Assembly (NCBI GenBank): GCA_035294785.1 | Contig: DATGKF010000038.1 | Coordinates: forward strand, 4,168 to 68,167 | Origin: Poindextera sp035294785 | Lineage (GTDB): Bacteria > Pseudomonadota > Alphaproteobacteria > Caulobacterales > Caulobacteraceae | Direction of reading: 5' to 3' | Length of the DNA stretch: 64,000 bases | Part shown: positions 26,133-34,975 of the stretch, one piece after another | Position numbering within the stretch: position 1 is the stretch's first letter | Layout of the letters: the number at the start of each line of letters is the position of its first letter | Translations under genes and position numbers: made by a program | Notes under the pieces: model-generated | What the model was told of the DNA's origin: nothing | Database searches by the model: none | The model's input: the letters and a program-made list of their open reading frames with translations, nothing else

Positions 26133-28505
26133 CTAATATAGGCCGTTCAGGTCGGACGGCGCATGCTTCGGCGGCGCCGCGGGCGGAGCGCCAGCGGGCG
26201 GCTGGCCGCCTGGCGGCGGCGGCGCGTTCGGGTTGCGCGTAATGGCGTTGTTGTCGCTGGCCGAGAACGGCGCGCTCGGACCGGTCGGCAGGTCTTTGGG
26301 CCGGAAGGCTTCGCTGGCCCCGTTGACGATCGCGAACTTCGCATCCGGGGGCACGCGGAAGTCGTGCACAGGCGTGTCCTTCAGCGCCTGTTGCATGAAG
26401 TCGATGAAGATCGGCACCGCGTCGACCGCGCCGGTCTCGTTCGGCCCGAGCGAGCGGTTGTCGTCGAAGCCGACGAAGACGCCCACGACGATGTCCGGCG
26501 AAAAACCGACGAACCATGCGCTGCGGAAGTCGTTGGTCGTCCCGGTCTTGCCGCCGATAGGCCGCCCGAGAATGTGCGCCTGATAGGCGGTCCCATGCTC
26601 GACGACCCCCTCCATCATCGATGTCAGCTCGTACGCGGCGATTGGATCGAAGATCTGTTGCCCCGAAGGTTCGATGCGCGGGCTCTCATCGCCGTTGAAG
26701 GCGGCGTCGCAGCGCGTGCACGGCCGTTGGTCCGCGTCCAGGATCGGATGGCCGTCGCGATCCTCGACCTCTTCGATAAGGTGCGGCGTGACGCGGCGGC
26801 CGCCGTTGATGAAAGCGGAATAGGCCGCCGTCAGGCGGAAGGGCGTCGTCTCGCCGGCGCCGAGCGCCATCGCGAGATCGGGGTCCATCCTGTCGACCAC
26901 GCCGGCCTTGAGCGCCGTATCGACGATCTTCGGCATGCCCACCTGCATCGCCAGGCGCACAGACATGGTGTTCAGCGACAACGCCAAGCCCGTCCGCAGC
27001 GTCTGGGCGCCATAAATGCCCTTGTGGAAGTTCTCCGGCGACCACACCTGGCCGCCTACGCCCTTGAGCGAGATCGGCCCAGCGTCGACCGTCGAGGCGG
27101 GCGTGAATCCGTTTTCGAGCGCGGTCTCGTAGACGAACGGCTTAAAGGCCGACCCGGGCTGCCGCATCGCCTGGGTGGCGCGATTGAAGTTGGAGAGCGA
27201 GAAGCTGTAGCCGCCCACCATGGCCAGCGTCCGCCCGCTCCAGGGGTCGATCGCCACCAGCGCGCCGTTCACCGCCGGCACCTGCTTGAGGTTGAACTGA
27301 CCAGCTCCGGCTGGCGCGACGAACACCAGGTCGCCGACGTTCAGACCTTTTCCCGCGTGCGCCCACGCCATGTCGGCGCCGACGATCGTCCCGGTCGTCC
27401 CATCGGCCAGCTGGACGCGCCCGTTCGCCTCGAGCACCCGCGCGGGGCGCCAGTCGCGCCGTTCGGCCGGCGCGTGGCCCAGCGGACCTTTCGCCCAGTT
27501 GGCGGCGTCTTCGGAGTGACCCCATGCGCCCCGCCAGCCGTGGCGCCGGTCGTAGGCTTCGAGGCCGTTCATCAGCGCCTCGCGCGCCATCGTCTGCAGG
27601 CGCGGATCGAGGGTGGTGCGCATGTAGAAGCCGCCCTCGTCGACCTTGGGCCCCAGCGTCTGGATGGCGCGCTCGCGCACCTCTTCGACGAAGTAGTCGG
27701 CGTCGTGGTAGCGGGTCCGCTCGGGCGCGTTCTGGACGACCAGGTCCTCGGCCATCGCCGCGTCGGCCTGCTGGCGGCTCACCCAACCGAGCTCGAGCAT
27801 CTGACCGATGATCCAGTTTCGCCGCCGGATGGCCGCGGCCTTGTTGCGCACCGGCTGGTAGTTGTCCGGCCCTTTCGGCAGCGCCGCCAGGTAGGCGCAT
27901 TCGGCCAGGTCGAGGTCGGTGAGCGGCTTGCCGAAGTAGTTGTAGGCGGCCGCGCCAACGCCGTAAGAGCGATACCCCAGCCAGATCTCGTTCATGTAAA
28001 GTTCGAGGATCTGCTTCTTCGTCAGCGTGTTCTCGAGCCGCTGGGCGAGGATCGCCTCCTTCAGTTTGCGGCCGAAGGTCGCCTCGTTGGTCAGAAGGAC
28101 GTTCTTGGCCACCTGCTGGGTGATGGTCGACCCGCCCTCGAGACGCCGGCCATGGATGATGTTGACGACGTCCTTGCCCATCGCCCGCATCATGCCGGCC
28201 GGATCGACGCCGCCGTGCTGGAAGAAGTTGCGGTCCTCGGCGGCGAGGAAGGCGTTGACGAGCTGCGGCGGGATCTGGTCGTAGGGAACGAAGATTCGCC
28301 GCTCGCGCGAGAATTCGCCGATCAGGGTCCCGTCCCAGGCGTAGACGCGCGTGGCCGTCGGCGGGCGGTAGTCTGCCAGCTGCGAGGCGTCCGGCATGTC
28401 GTGGAACAGCCACGCGGCGTAGATCGCCAGGGACAGCGCCGCGACGGCGACCAGGCTCAGCGCCACGACGCCGCCCGTCGCGATCCATCGTCCTGCGAAC
28501 TTCAC
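26133..28505 (-). CDS. mrcA: Penicillin-binding protein 1A (bifunctional transglycosylase/transpeptidase)
   Basis: Class A PBP of about 790 residues that polymerises and cross-links peptidoglycan. An N-terminal membrane span (ALSLVAVAALSLAIYAAW) leads into GT51 with EDRNFFQHGGVD, the RRLEGGSTITQQVAKN motif and KKQILELYMNEIWLG. The transpeptidase shows SxxK (GSAFKPF), an SxN-like SLNTMS and KTGT (GGKTGTTNDFRS). The C-terminal tail is Pro- and Ala-rich. I use GTG 28505, which has GAGAGG ten bases upstream; a TTG at 28523 is an alternative. Transcribed with prfB. Confidence 0.93.
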   Translation of the reverse strand: MKFAGRWIATGGVVALSLVAVAALSLAIYAAWLFHDMPDASQLADYRPPTATRVYAWDGTLIGEFSRERRIFVPYDQIPPQLVNAFLAAEDRNFFQHGGVDPAGMMRAMGKDVVNIIHGRRLEGGSTITQQVAKNVLLTNEATFGRKLKEAILAQRLENTLTKKQILELYMNEIWLGYRSYGVGAAAYNYFGKPLTDLDLAECAYLAALPKGPDNYQPVRNKAAAIRRRNWIIGQMLELGWVSRQQADAAMAEDLVVQNAPERTRYHDADYFVEEVRERAIQTLGPKVDEGGFYMRTTLDPRLQTMAREALMNGLEAYDRRHGWRGAWGHSEDAANWAKGPLGHAPAERRDWRPARVLEANGRVQLADGTTGTIVGADMAWAHAGKGLNVGDLVFVAPAGAGQFNLKQVPAVNGALVAIDPWSGRTLAMVGGYSFSLSNFNRATQAMRQPGSAFKPFVYETALENGFTPASTVDAGPISLKGVGGQVWSPENFHKGIYGAQTLRTGLALSLNTMSVRLAMQVGMPKIVDTALKAGVVDRMDPDLAMALGAGETTPFRLTAAYSAFINGGRRVTPHLIEEVEDRDGHPILDADQRPCTRCDAAFNGDESPRIEPSGQQIFDPIAAYELTSMMEGVVEHGTAYQAHILGRPIGGKTGTTNDFRSAWFVGFSPDIVVGVFVGFDDNRSLGPNETGAVDAVPIFIDFMQQALKDTPVHDFRVPPDAKFAIVNGASEAFRPKDLPTGPSAPFSASDNNAITRNPNAPPPPGGQPPAGAPPAAPPKHAPSDLNGLY

Positions 28506-28645
28506 CGCCGGGAGACCTCTCAACGCGACCCAGGCGAGGCTCTAGCCTGTGTCGGGTCCGGCGGAAAGGCTCGCGTGCGCGACGCGACAGCGTTGTCTTC
28601 GCGCGATTCAAGGCCGATGAGTGGCGGCCAATCGAGGGGGGCTTC

Positions 28646-30724
28646 GTGAAGGTCGGCGTCGTCATATGCAGCGCTGTCGCCGTGCTGGCCACGGGCGGCG
28701 CGCGCGCCGCGCCGGCACCGGAATCGCCGCCTCCCGAGGCGGCTGGCGCCAGCGTCGGCGTGACCAGCTATCCGGCCAGCTTCTTCGCCCACCTGCAGCC
28801 GAACACCGCGCTCGAGATGATCCTCGCCCTGCCCGGCTTCTCGCTGGACACCGGCGACAGCGTGCGCGGGTTCGGCGGCGCGGCGGGCAACGTGCTCATC
28901 GACGGCGACCGACCCGCGGCCAAGAGCGACACCCTCGACGACATCCTCAAGCGCATCCCCGCCAGTCAGGTCGAGCGCATCGACATCATCCGCGGCGGCG
29001 CGCCGGGCATCGACATGCAGGGCAAGACGGTCATCGCCAACGTGATCCGCAAGAACGCCGTCGCCCGGCGGCTGACCATCCAGGCGTTGGGCATGCTGCT
29101 GGCGAGCGGGCGGCTCGACCACCAGCTGCGGGCGGAGGCGTCGGAGACGCTGGGCGACGTCTCGCTCGAGGGCGCGCTCATCCACTACCAGGTTCCTGAC
29201 GACGGTCTGGGCGACGGCCTGCACACGGTCGCAGACGCCGCCGGCGGCGCGCCGCAGACGGACGCCGAGCACGCGCTGGCGGAGCTCAGGATCACCAAGG
29301 CGACCGGCGGGATGGAACGGCCGCTGCTGGGCGGCAAGCTGAGCGTCGACGGCTCCTACACCGGCAACAACTACGGCTCGCGCATCTACGACCTCTCGCC
29401 GCTCGCGGCGGCGCAGCAGACCGAGTTCTTCAGGCAGAACCAGGACACGAGCGAACTCGGCGTGCGCTATGAGCGGCGCCTCGGACCGAAGCTTGGCGTT
29501 GAGCTCTATGCGCTGCAGCAGCTCGGCGACACCAGCGAGAACGACCACCTGTTCACGCCCTTCGACGACACGCTCTTCACGCTCAGCCGGCGGCAAGGCG
29601 AGAGCATCGCCCGCGCGATCCTGACCTCCGACGTGACGCCCAAGCTGCAGCTGCGATACGGCGCGGAAGGCGACGACAACTGGATGGTCAGCCACACGAA
29701 CGAGACCGACCAGGGCGCGGTCGTCGTCGTTCCAGCGGCCAACATCCTCGTGACGGAGTTGCGCGGCGAAATCTTCGCCGACGCCACCTGGCGGGCGACG
29801 TCCAAGCTCACCTTCGAAGCCGGCCTGCGCACCGAGGCGTCCCGTCTTCAGTCATCGGGCGACGTCAGCGCGACCGAGCGGTTCGTCTTTCCCAAGCCGC
29901 GCCTCGTGGTGACCTGGACCCCCAACGCGTCCGACCAGCTGCAATTGCGCATCGAGCGCGAGGTGTCGCAACTGGACTTCAATAATTTCGCCGCGCAGGG
30001 CTCGTTGGTGAGCGGCGAGCACGCCGGCAACCCGCAACTCACCCCGGCGCAGGACTGGGTGCTCGAGGCCTCGGTCGACCACCGGTTTTGGAAGGGCGGA
30101 GACGTAAGCCTCACGCTGCGCAACTTCTGGCTGGCGGAGGTGATCGATTTCGCGCCGCTCTGCAGCGGCGCCGCAGCCCTCGCCGGCTGCGTTCCGAACA
30201 ACGAATTCGACGCGCCGGCCAATATCGGCTCGGGCGAGCAACGCGCGCTGCTGGCGGCGCTCACGCTGCCCACCGACCGTCTGGGTATTGCAAATGGCCA
30301 GATCATCCTGCGCGGCGTGTGGCGGTTCTCGCGCGTCACCGACCCCAGCACGCTTCGGCCGCGCGGCGTCTCCGGGCTGCATCCCTTCGACGGCGAGGCG
30401 CACTTCGTGCAAGGACTGCCCGGGCTAAAGTCGACCTGGGGCGTCGACGTGGGCCTCGCCTGGCGCCAGATCGAGTATCATTTCAACGAGATCGACACGC
30501 AGCGGCTGAGCGCGACGGTGAACGTGTATTTCGAGTACAAGCCCCGGCCGGATCTCAGCCTGCGCGTCGAAGCCGACAACCTCATCGCCCACAACTTCGT
30601 GCAGACGCGCGCCTTCTTCGACCCGTTCCGCGGCGCCGGCGTGGGCGCCCTCAGCGCCGTCGACACCCGGCGCACACGGTTCGGCCCGGAACTCGCGGTT
30701 CAGGTGCGCAAGGTCTTCGGCTGA
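28646..30724 (+). CDS. TonB-dependent receptor
   Basis: A 692-residue outer-membrane receptor. GTG start at 28646 with a G-rich upstream site; signal peptide through GGARAAPA. The plug (about residues 40-150) includes GAAGNVLIDGDRPAAKSDTLDD and the conserved IPASQVERIDIIRGG. The rest is beta-barrel, rich in alternating aromatics, ending VQVRKVFG. The ligand is unknown. It is flanked by minus-strand cell-wall genes on both sides and appears to be inserted into that conserved group. Confidence 0.9.
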   Translation: MKVGVVICSAVAVLATGGARAAPAPESPPPEAAGASVGVTSYPASFFAHLQPNTALEMILALPGFSLDTGDSVRGFGGAAGNVLIDGDRPAAKSDTLDDILKRIPASQVERIDIIRGGAPGIDMQGKTVIANVIRKNAVARRLTIQALGMLLASGRLDHQLRAEASETLGDVSLEGALIHYQVPDDGLGDGLHTVADAAGGAPQTDAEHALAELRITKATGGMERPLLGGKLSVDGSYTGNNYGSRIYDLSPLAAAQQTEFFRQNQDTSELGVRYERRLGPKLGVELYALQQLGDTSENDHLFTPFDDTLFTLSRRQGESIARAILTSDVTPKLQLRYGAEGDDNWMVSHTNETDQGAVVVVPAANILVTELRGEIFADATWRATSKLTFEAGLRTEASRLQSSGDVSATERFVFPKPRLVVTWTPNASDQLQLRIEREVSQLDFNNFAAQGSLVSGEHAGNPQLTPAQDWVLEASVDHRFWKGGDVSLTLRNFWLAEVIDFAPLCSGAAALAGCVPNNEFDAPANIGSGEQRALLAALTLPTDRLGIANGQIILRGVWRFSRVTDPSTLRPRGVSGLHPFDGEAHFVQGLPGLKSTWGVDVGLAWRQIEYHFNEIDTQRLSATVNVYFEYKPRPDLSLRVEADNLIAHNFVQTRAFFDPFRGAGVGALSAVDTRRTRFGPELAVQVRKVFG

Positions 30725-30731
30725 CTCGCGC

Positions 30732-31931
30732 TTAGCGCGACGCGACCATGGTCGGCTGGCGGAAGTAGGCGTCGATCGAGGCGGCGACCTCGCCCATGAA
30801 GTGGTCGCGCTGCGCCGGACTGGCCAGCAGCCGCTCGTCGTCGGCGTTGGTGATGAAGCCCATTTCGAGAAGCACCGCCGGCACGTCCGGCGCGAGCAGC
30901 ACCATGAAGCCGGCGTCGCGATGGCCGGCGTGCGCCTGGGCGCGATCGCCGATGTGGGCCACGAGATCCTCGGCGAAGGCGGCCGAGCGGTTGCGCGTGG
31001 CGCGCTGGGTGAGGTCGTGCAGTATCTCGTTCACAGCCTGCGCGTGCGCCGGCGCATCGGCGCTCATCAGCCAGTCGTTGCGGTCTGTGACGCCGTGCAC
31101 CACGCGCTCGGATCCCTTGTCGGACAAGGTGTAGACCGTCGCGCCGTGCAGCGTCGACTGCGGACCGCCGGAGTCGGAGTGCAGCGAGATGAAGAGGTCG
31201 GCGTTCGCGCGCCGGGCGATTTGCACGCGCGTTTCGAGAGGGATGTAGACGTCGGATTCGCGCGTCATGACGACCCGATAGCGGCCGGTCGCCTCGAGCT
31301 TGGCCTTCAGCACGCGCGCCGCCGCCAGGTTCAGATCCTTCTCGCGGGTGTTGGCCCCGAGCGCACCGGGGTCGTGCCCCCCGTGACCCGGATCGATGAC
31401 AATGACCTTGCGCGTATGCGGCGGCTGCGCCTCCGTCGAGAGCTGGCGCAGCGGCGCAGCTTCGGTGGCCGTCGTCGTCGTCGCGCCGGCCGCGGTCGGC
31501 GCAAGGTCGACGACATAGCGATAGACCGTGACGCCGTCCGCCGGCGGCAGCAGGAAGCGGCGGCTCACCACAGCCGAACGGGCCAGCATCAGCCGCACGC
31601 GCGCCGCGCCGGCGGCGTTGTCGACGGACCAGCCGGAGACCAGGCCGAGCCCAGGACCCTGCCGGTCGGTCTCCACCGAGACACCGGGCAGCGCCAGCAC
31701 GATCGGCTGATCGGCCGCGCCGGCGCCAGCGATGAGCCGGCCCTTGGCGGCCTGGTCGAGTTCGATGACAACCCGGGTCGTCGTGAGGTCGCCGCCGAGG
31801 CGCACGCCGACGACGCCGTCGGTCGCTGGCGGGCTCTGCGCGGCGGCGGTGGCGAGGCAAAGCAGCGCGCCCAGCGAAGCCGCCAGCCGTCCCCATGCCG
31901 AACCTATTGCGCCTAGAAGTCGCGGAGGCAT
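30732..31931 (-). CDS. amiC: N-acetylmuramoyl-L-alanine amidase with AMIN domain
   Basis: A periplasmic amidase (399 residues) that removes stem peptides at the septum to let daughter cells separate. I start at MPPRLLGAIG (31931), which begins a signal peptide ending TAAAQ; the longer frame upstream is non-coding. An AMIN domain (about 40-145) precedes Amidase_3 with the zinc site VIVIDPGHGGHDPGALG, SLHSDS and the catalytic Glu in VLLEMGFITNADDE. It is divergent from rne. Confidence 0.93.
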   Translation of the reverse strand: MPPRLLGAIGSAWGRLAASLGALLCLATAAAQSPPATDGVVGVRLGGDLTTTRVVIELDQAAKGRLIAGAGAADQPIVLALPGVSVETDRQGPGLGLVSGWSVDNAAGAARVRLMLARSAVVSRRFLLPPADGVTVYRYVVDLAPTAAGATTTTATEAAPLRQLSTEAQPPHTRKVIVIDPGHGGHDPGALGANTREKDLNLAAARVLKAKLEATGRYRVVMTRESDVYIPLETRVQIARRANADLFISLHSDSGGPQSTLHGATVYTLSDKGSERVVHGVTDRNDWLMSADAPAHAQAVNEILHDLTQRATRNRSAAFAEDLVAHIGDRAQAHAGHRDAGFMVLLAPDVPAVLLEMGFITNADDERLLASPAQRDHFMGEVAASIDAYFRQPTMVASR

Positions 31932-32360
31932 CCTGAAGAGCCGCCCCTTGACTGATTTTCTGCTTTTACGACCGCACGGTAGAGTCTGTCCTATAGAAAT
32001 TCCGTTAACCGGTCGGCCGCCGCCGAGCCTTTCCTTTTTCCCGCGAATATTGCAGACTCGCCCTTGCGTCGCGCCGTGCTCGAAAAGGACCGCGACGGCG
32101 CACGGCGCCCAAGGCGGCCTCGTCCTTTCGTGCGTTCGACCGATTCTCGGCGAGCGCACCGGTGGCGAAGCGCCCGCGCTGAAGAGACGCCGCGCCATCC
32201 CGGCGCGAATTGGACAATCCCATGGGCCGCGACGCTCACGCCGCTTTCTGGCCGCAGGTTTCCCCCGCCATTTTCGGCGCCCGGAACCTTGGCGCGCGCG
32301 CCCTTCAGCCCATCAGGCCCCCGGAGCCAGGCTCCGGCGCGCGCCTGGGAGACCTTTTCC
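31932..32360. other. Long amiC/rne divergent intergenic region
   Basis: A 429-bp region with no gene I can support. It must hold the amiC promoter and a long rne leader. Near amiC it is AT-rich, with a TATAGA hexamer (31992-31997), a TTAACC half-site (32004-32009) of the CtrA type and three GANTC sites (31982, 32055, 32142). Open frames across it have no ribosome site and are shadows. I found no well-spaced sigma-70 pair. Confidence 0.4.
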
Positions 32361-34901
32361 ATGACCAAGAGAATGTTGATCGACGCCGCCCACGCGGAAG
32401 AAACCCGCGTCGTGGTGGTGGACGGAACCCGGATTGAGGATTTCGACTTCGAGAGCCGTAGCCGCAAGCAACTGCGCGGCAATATCTATCTGGCCAAAGT
32501 CACCCGCGTAGAACCGAGCCTGCAGGCGGCGTTCGTCGACTATGGCGGCAATCGCCATGGCTTCCTGGCCTTCAACGAAATCCACCCCGACTACTACCAG
32601 ATCCCCCTCGCGGACCGCGAAGCGCTGCTCCGCGAAGAGGCCGAGGAGAGCGATGAGGCGCCCGCCGCCCGAGCCGCCGACGACGATGCGGACGAAGACG
32701 AAAGCGACGACGACGTCATGGGCGAGGAAGCCGCGCGCCGACGCCGCCGCGCGGTGCGCCGCTACAAGATCCAGGAGGTGATCAAGCGCCGCCAGATCAT
32801 GCTGGTGCAGGTCGTCAAGGAAGAGCGCGGCACCAAGGGCGCGGCGCTGACCACCTATCTGTCGCTGGCCGGCCGCTATGGCGTTCTGATGCCCAACACC
32901 GCGCGCGGTGGCGGGGTCAGCCGCAAGATCACCACCGCGACCGACCGAAAGCGGCTGAAAAACCTGGTCGCCGAGCTTGGCGTGCCGCACGGCATGGGCC
33001 TGATCGTGCGCACGGCCGGCGCCAAGCGCACCAAGGCCGAGCTCAAGCGCGACTACGAGTATCTGATGCGCCTGTGGGAGGACATCCGCGACAAGACGCT
33101 GCACTCGATCGCACCGGCGCTGATCTACGAGGAAGAAGACCTGGTCAAACGCGCCATCCGCGACATGTTCGACAAGGACGTCGAGGGCGTCTGGGTCGAA
33201 GGCGACGCGAGCTTCCGCGAGGCGCGCGATTTCATGCGCATGCTGATGCCCAGCCAGGCGAAGAAGATCCAGCACTACGCCGAGCCGACGCCCCTGTTCG
33301 CCCACGCCAAGGTCGAGGAGCATCTGGCGCAGATCTACTCGCCGGTCGTGCCGCTGAAGTCGGGCGGCTATCTGGTGATCAACCAGACCGAGGCGCTGGT
33401 CGCCGTCGACGTGAACTCCGGCCGCTCGACCCGCGAGCGCAACATCGAAGCCACGGCGCTGAAGACCAACCTCGAAGCGGCAGACGAAGCGGCGCGGCAG
33501 CTGCGCCTGCGCGATCTGGCCGGCCTGATCGTCATCGACTTCATCGACATGGACGAGTCGAAGAACAATCGCGCGGTCGAGAAACGCCTGAAGGACTCGC
33601 TCGCCGACGACCGGGCGCGCGTCCAGATGGGCAAGATTTCCAGCTTCGGGCTCATGGAGATCAGCCGCCAGCGACGCCGTTCGGGCGTGCTGGAAGGCAC
33701 GACCCACGTCTGCGAGCACTGCCAAGGCACCGGCCGCGTGCGCTCGACCGAGTCCAGCGCGCTCGACGCGCTGCGCGGGGTGGAAATGGAAGCGGTGCGC
33801 ACCGGGGGCGGCGCGATCACGCTCAGGGCCCCGACCGCGGTCGCGCTCTACCTGCTGAACGAGAAACGCGCCTACCTCGAACGCGTGCGGGTGGTGCACG
33901 GGCTGGACGTGACAGTCGTCGTCGACGATTCGCTCGGTCATGCGCCCTACGCGCTCGACCGCACCGAGACGCGCGATCACGACACCGCGCAGGTGGCCGC
34001 GCCGCCAGCCGGGCGCCTCGAAATGATTCCGGGTGACGACTTCGACGACGAGGACGAGCTCGAGGCCGAAATCGAAGCCGAAGACGTCGACGACGACGAG
34101 CCGACCGCGCGCCTGGAGCAGCAGGAGCGCGAGGACGACGACGGCCAGCGGCGCTCGCGGCGCAGGCGCCGCCGGCGTGGCGGTCGGCGCGACGAGGCGC
34201 CGGTGAGCGTTGGCGACGCGGGCGCCGCGAACGACATTGGCGAAGACGCGGAGAGCGGCGCAGCCCCGACGGCAGCGGAGGTGCGTGACGCCGGCGACCC
34301 CCTCGGCCAGAAGCGCCGGCGGCGCGGGCGGCGCGGCGGGCGGCGGATGCGCGACGAGGCCGGGGGCGACGAGCCCTACGTCTGGCATCGTCCGCGCGTG
34401 CCCGAGGGCGATCCCTACATCTGGATGGAGCCGGGCTTGGCGCCTGCACCGCACGCGCCGCCCGTCCTGGCCGAGGCGGCGCCCGTGATCGAAACCGCCG
34501 AGGCGGCGCCTGTGATCGAAGCCGCCGAGGCGGCGGTCGAGACGGCCATGGTCGCGGAAGTCGACGCGCCAGATCTCGACGTCTGGGTCGAGCTGCCGGC
34601 CGAGCCGGAGCCCAAGGCGAAGGCGCCGCGGGCCCGGCGAAGCCGCGCGAAAGCCGCTGCGAGCGAGCCAGCCGCGGAGGCTGAGGTTGCAACGGAGGGC
34701 GCGGCCGCACCGGCGCCGGTCGCAGAGCCCGAACCGACCGCTGAGCCGGCCCACGACCCTGAGCCGCAGCTGGAGCCGGTCGGCGCGCTGACCGAGCCTG
34801 AGCCCGTGGCGGCGTTCGTCGAGCCCGCCGAACCGGACGCCGCGGAGATCTCGAGTCCGCCGGCGCAACCGAAGCGCGGCTGGTGGCGGCGCAGCGGTTG
34901 A
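32361..34901 (+). CDS. rne: Ribonuclease E
   Basis: Main endoribonuclease of mRNA decay and RNA processing (846 residues). Start at MTKRMLIDAAHAEETRVV. The S1 domain (about 38-160) is split by an acidic insert (EESDEAPAARAADDDADEDE), as is common in alphaproteobacteria. DNase-I-like catalytic acids are in AVDVNSGRST and VIDFIDMDES. The zinc-link CxxC is VCEHCQGTGRV. From about residue 530 the protein is disordered, with acidic and Arg-rich patches and a Pro/Glu/Ala tail; such tails carry degradosome-partner sites. A repeated AEAAPVIE segment occurs near residues 705-725. Confidence 0.96.
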   Translation: MTKRMLIDAAHAEETRVVVVDGTRIEDFDFESRSRKQLRGNIYLAKVTRVEPSLQAAFVDYGGNRHGFLAFNEIHPDYYQIPLADREALLREEAEESDEAPAARAADDDADEDESDDDVMGEEAARRRRRAVRRYKIQEVIKRRQIMLVQVVKEERGTKGAALTTYLSLAGRYGVLMPNTARGGGVSRKITTATDRKRLKNLVAELGVPHGMGLIVRTAGAKRTKAELKRDYEYLMRLWEDIRDKTLHSIAPALIYEEEDLVKRAIRDMFDKDVEGVWVEGDASFREARDFMRMLMPSQAKKIQHYAEPTPLFAHAKVEEHLAQIYSPVVPLKSGGYLVINQTEALVAVDVNSGRSTRERNIEATALKTNLEAADEAARQLRLRDLAGLIVIDFIDMDESKNNRAVEKRLKDSLADDRARVQMGKISSFGLMEISRQRRRSGVLEGTTHVCEHCQGTGRVRSTESSALDALRGVEMEAVRTGGGAITLRAPTAVALYLLNEKRAYLERVRVVHGLDVTVVVDDSLGHAPYALDRTETRDHDTAQVAAPPAGRLEMIPGDDFDDEDELEAEIEAEDVDDDEPTARLEQQEREDDDGQRRSRRRRRRRGGRRDEAPVSVGDAGAANDIGEDAESGAAPTAAEVRDAGDPLGQKRRRRGRRGGRRMRDEAGGDEPYVWHRPRVPEGDPYIWMEPGLAPAPHAPPVLAEAAPVIETAEAAPVIEAAEAAVETAMVAEVDAPDLDVWVELPAEPEPKAKAPRARRSRAKAAASEPAAEAEVATEGAAAPAPVAEPEPTAEPAHDPEPQLEPVGALTEPEPVAAFVEPAEPDAAEISSPPAQPKRGWWRRSG

Positions 34902-34975
34902 GACTTTCGGACCGCAATGCGTTAATGGCCAACTGAAGGACCGGGCGGGGGCGCAACGACCTTGGAGCCGCGCGC

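Noticed and set aside
26163..28649. An 828-codon plus-strand frame opposite mrcA
   Set aside because: Antisense shadow; PBP1a motifs on the other strand are complete.
34480..34540. Direct repeat in rne (EAAPVIE units) as a mobile or satellite repeat
   Set aside because: It is a short in-frame repeat in the disordered tail, ordinary for RNase E.
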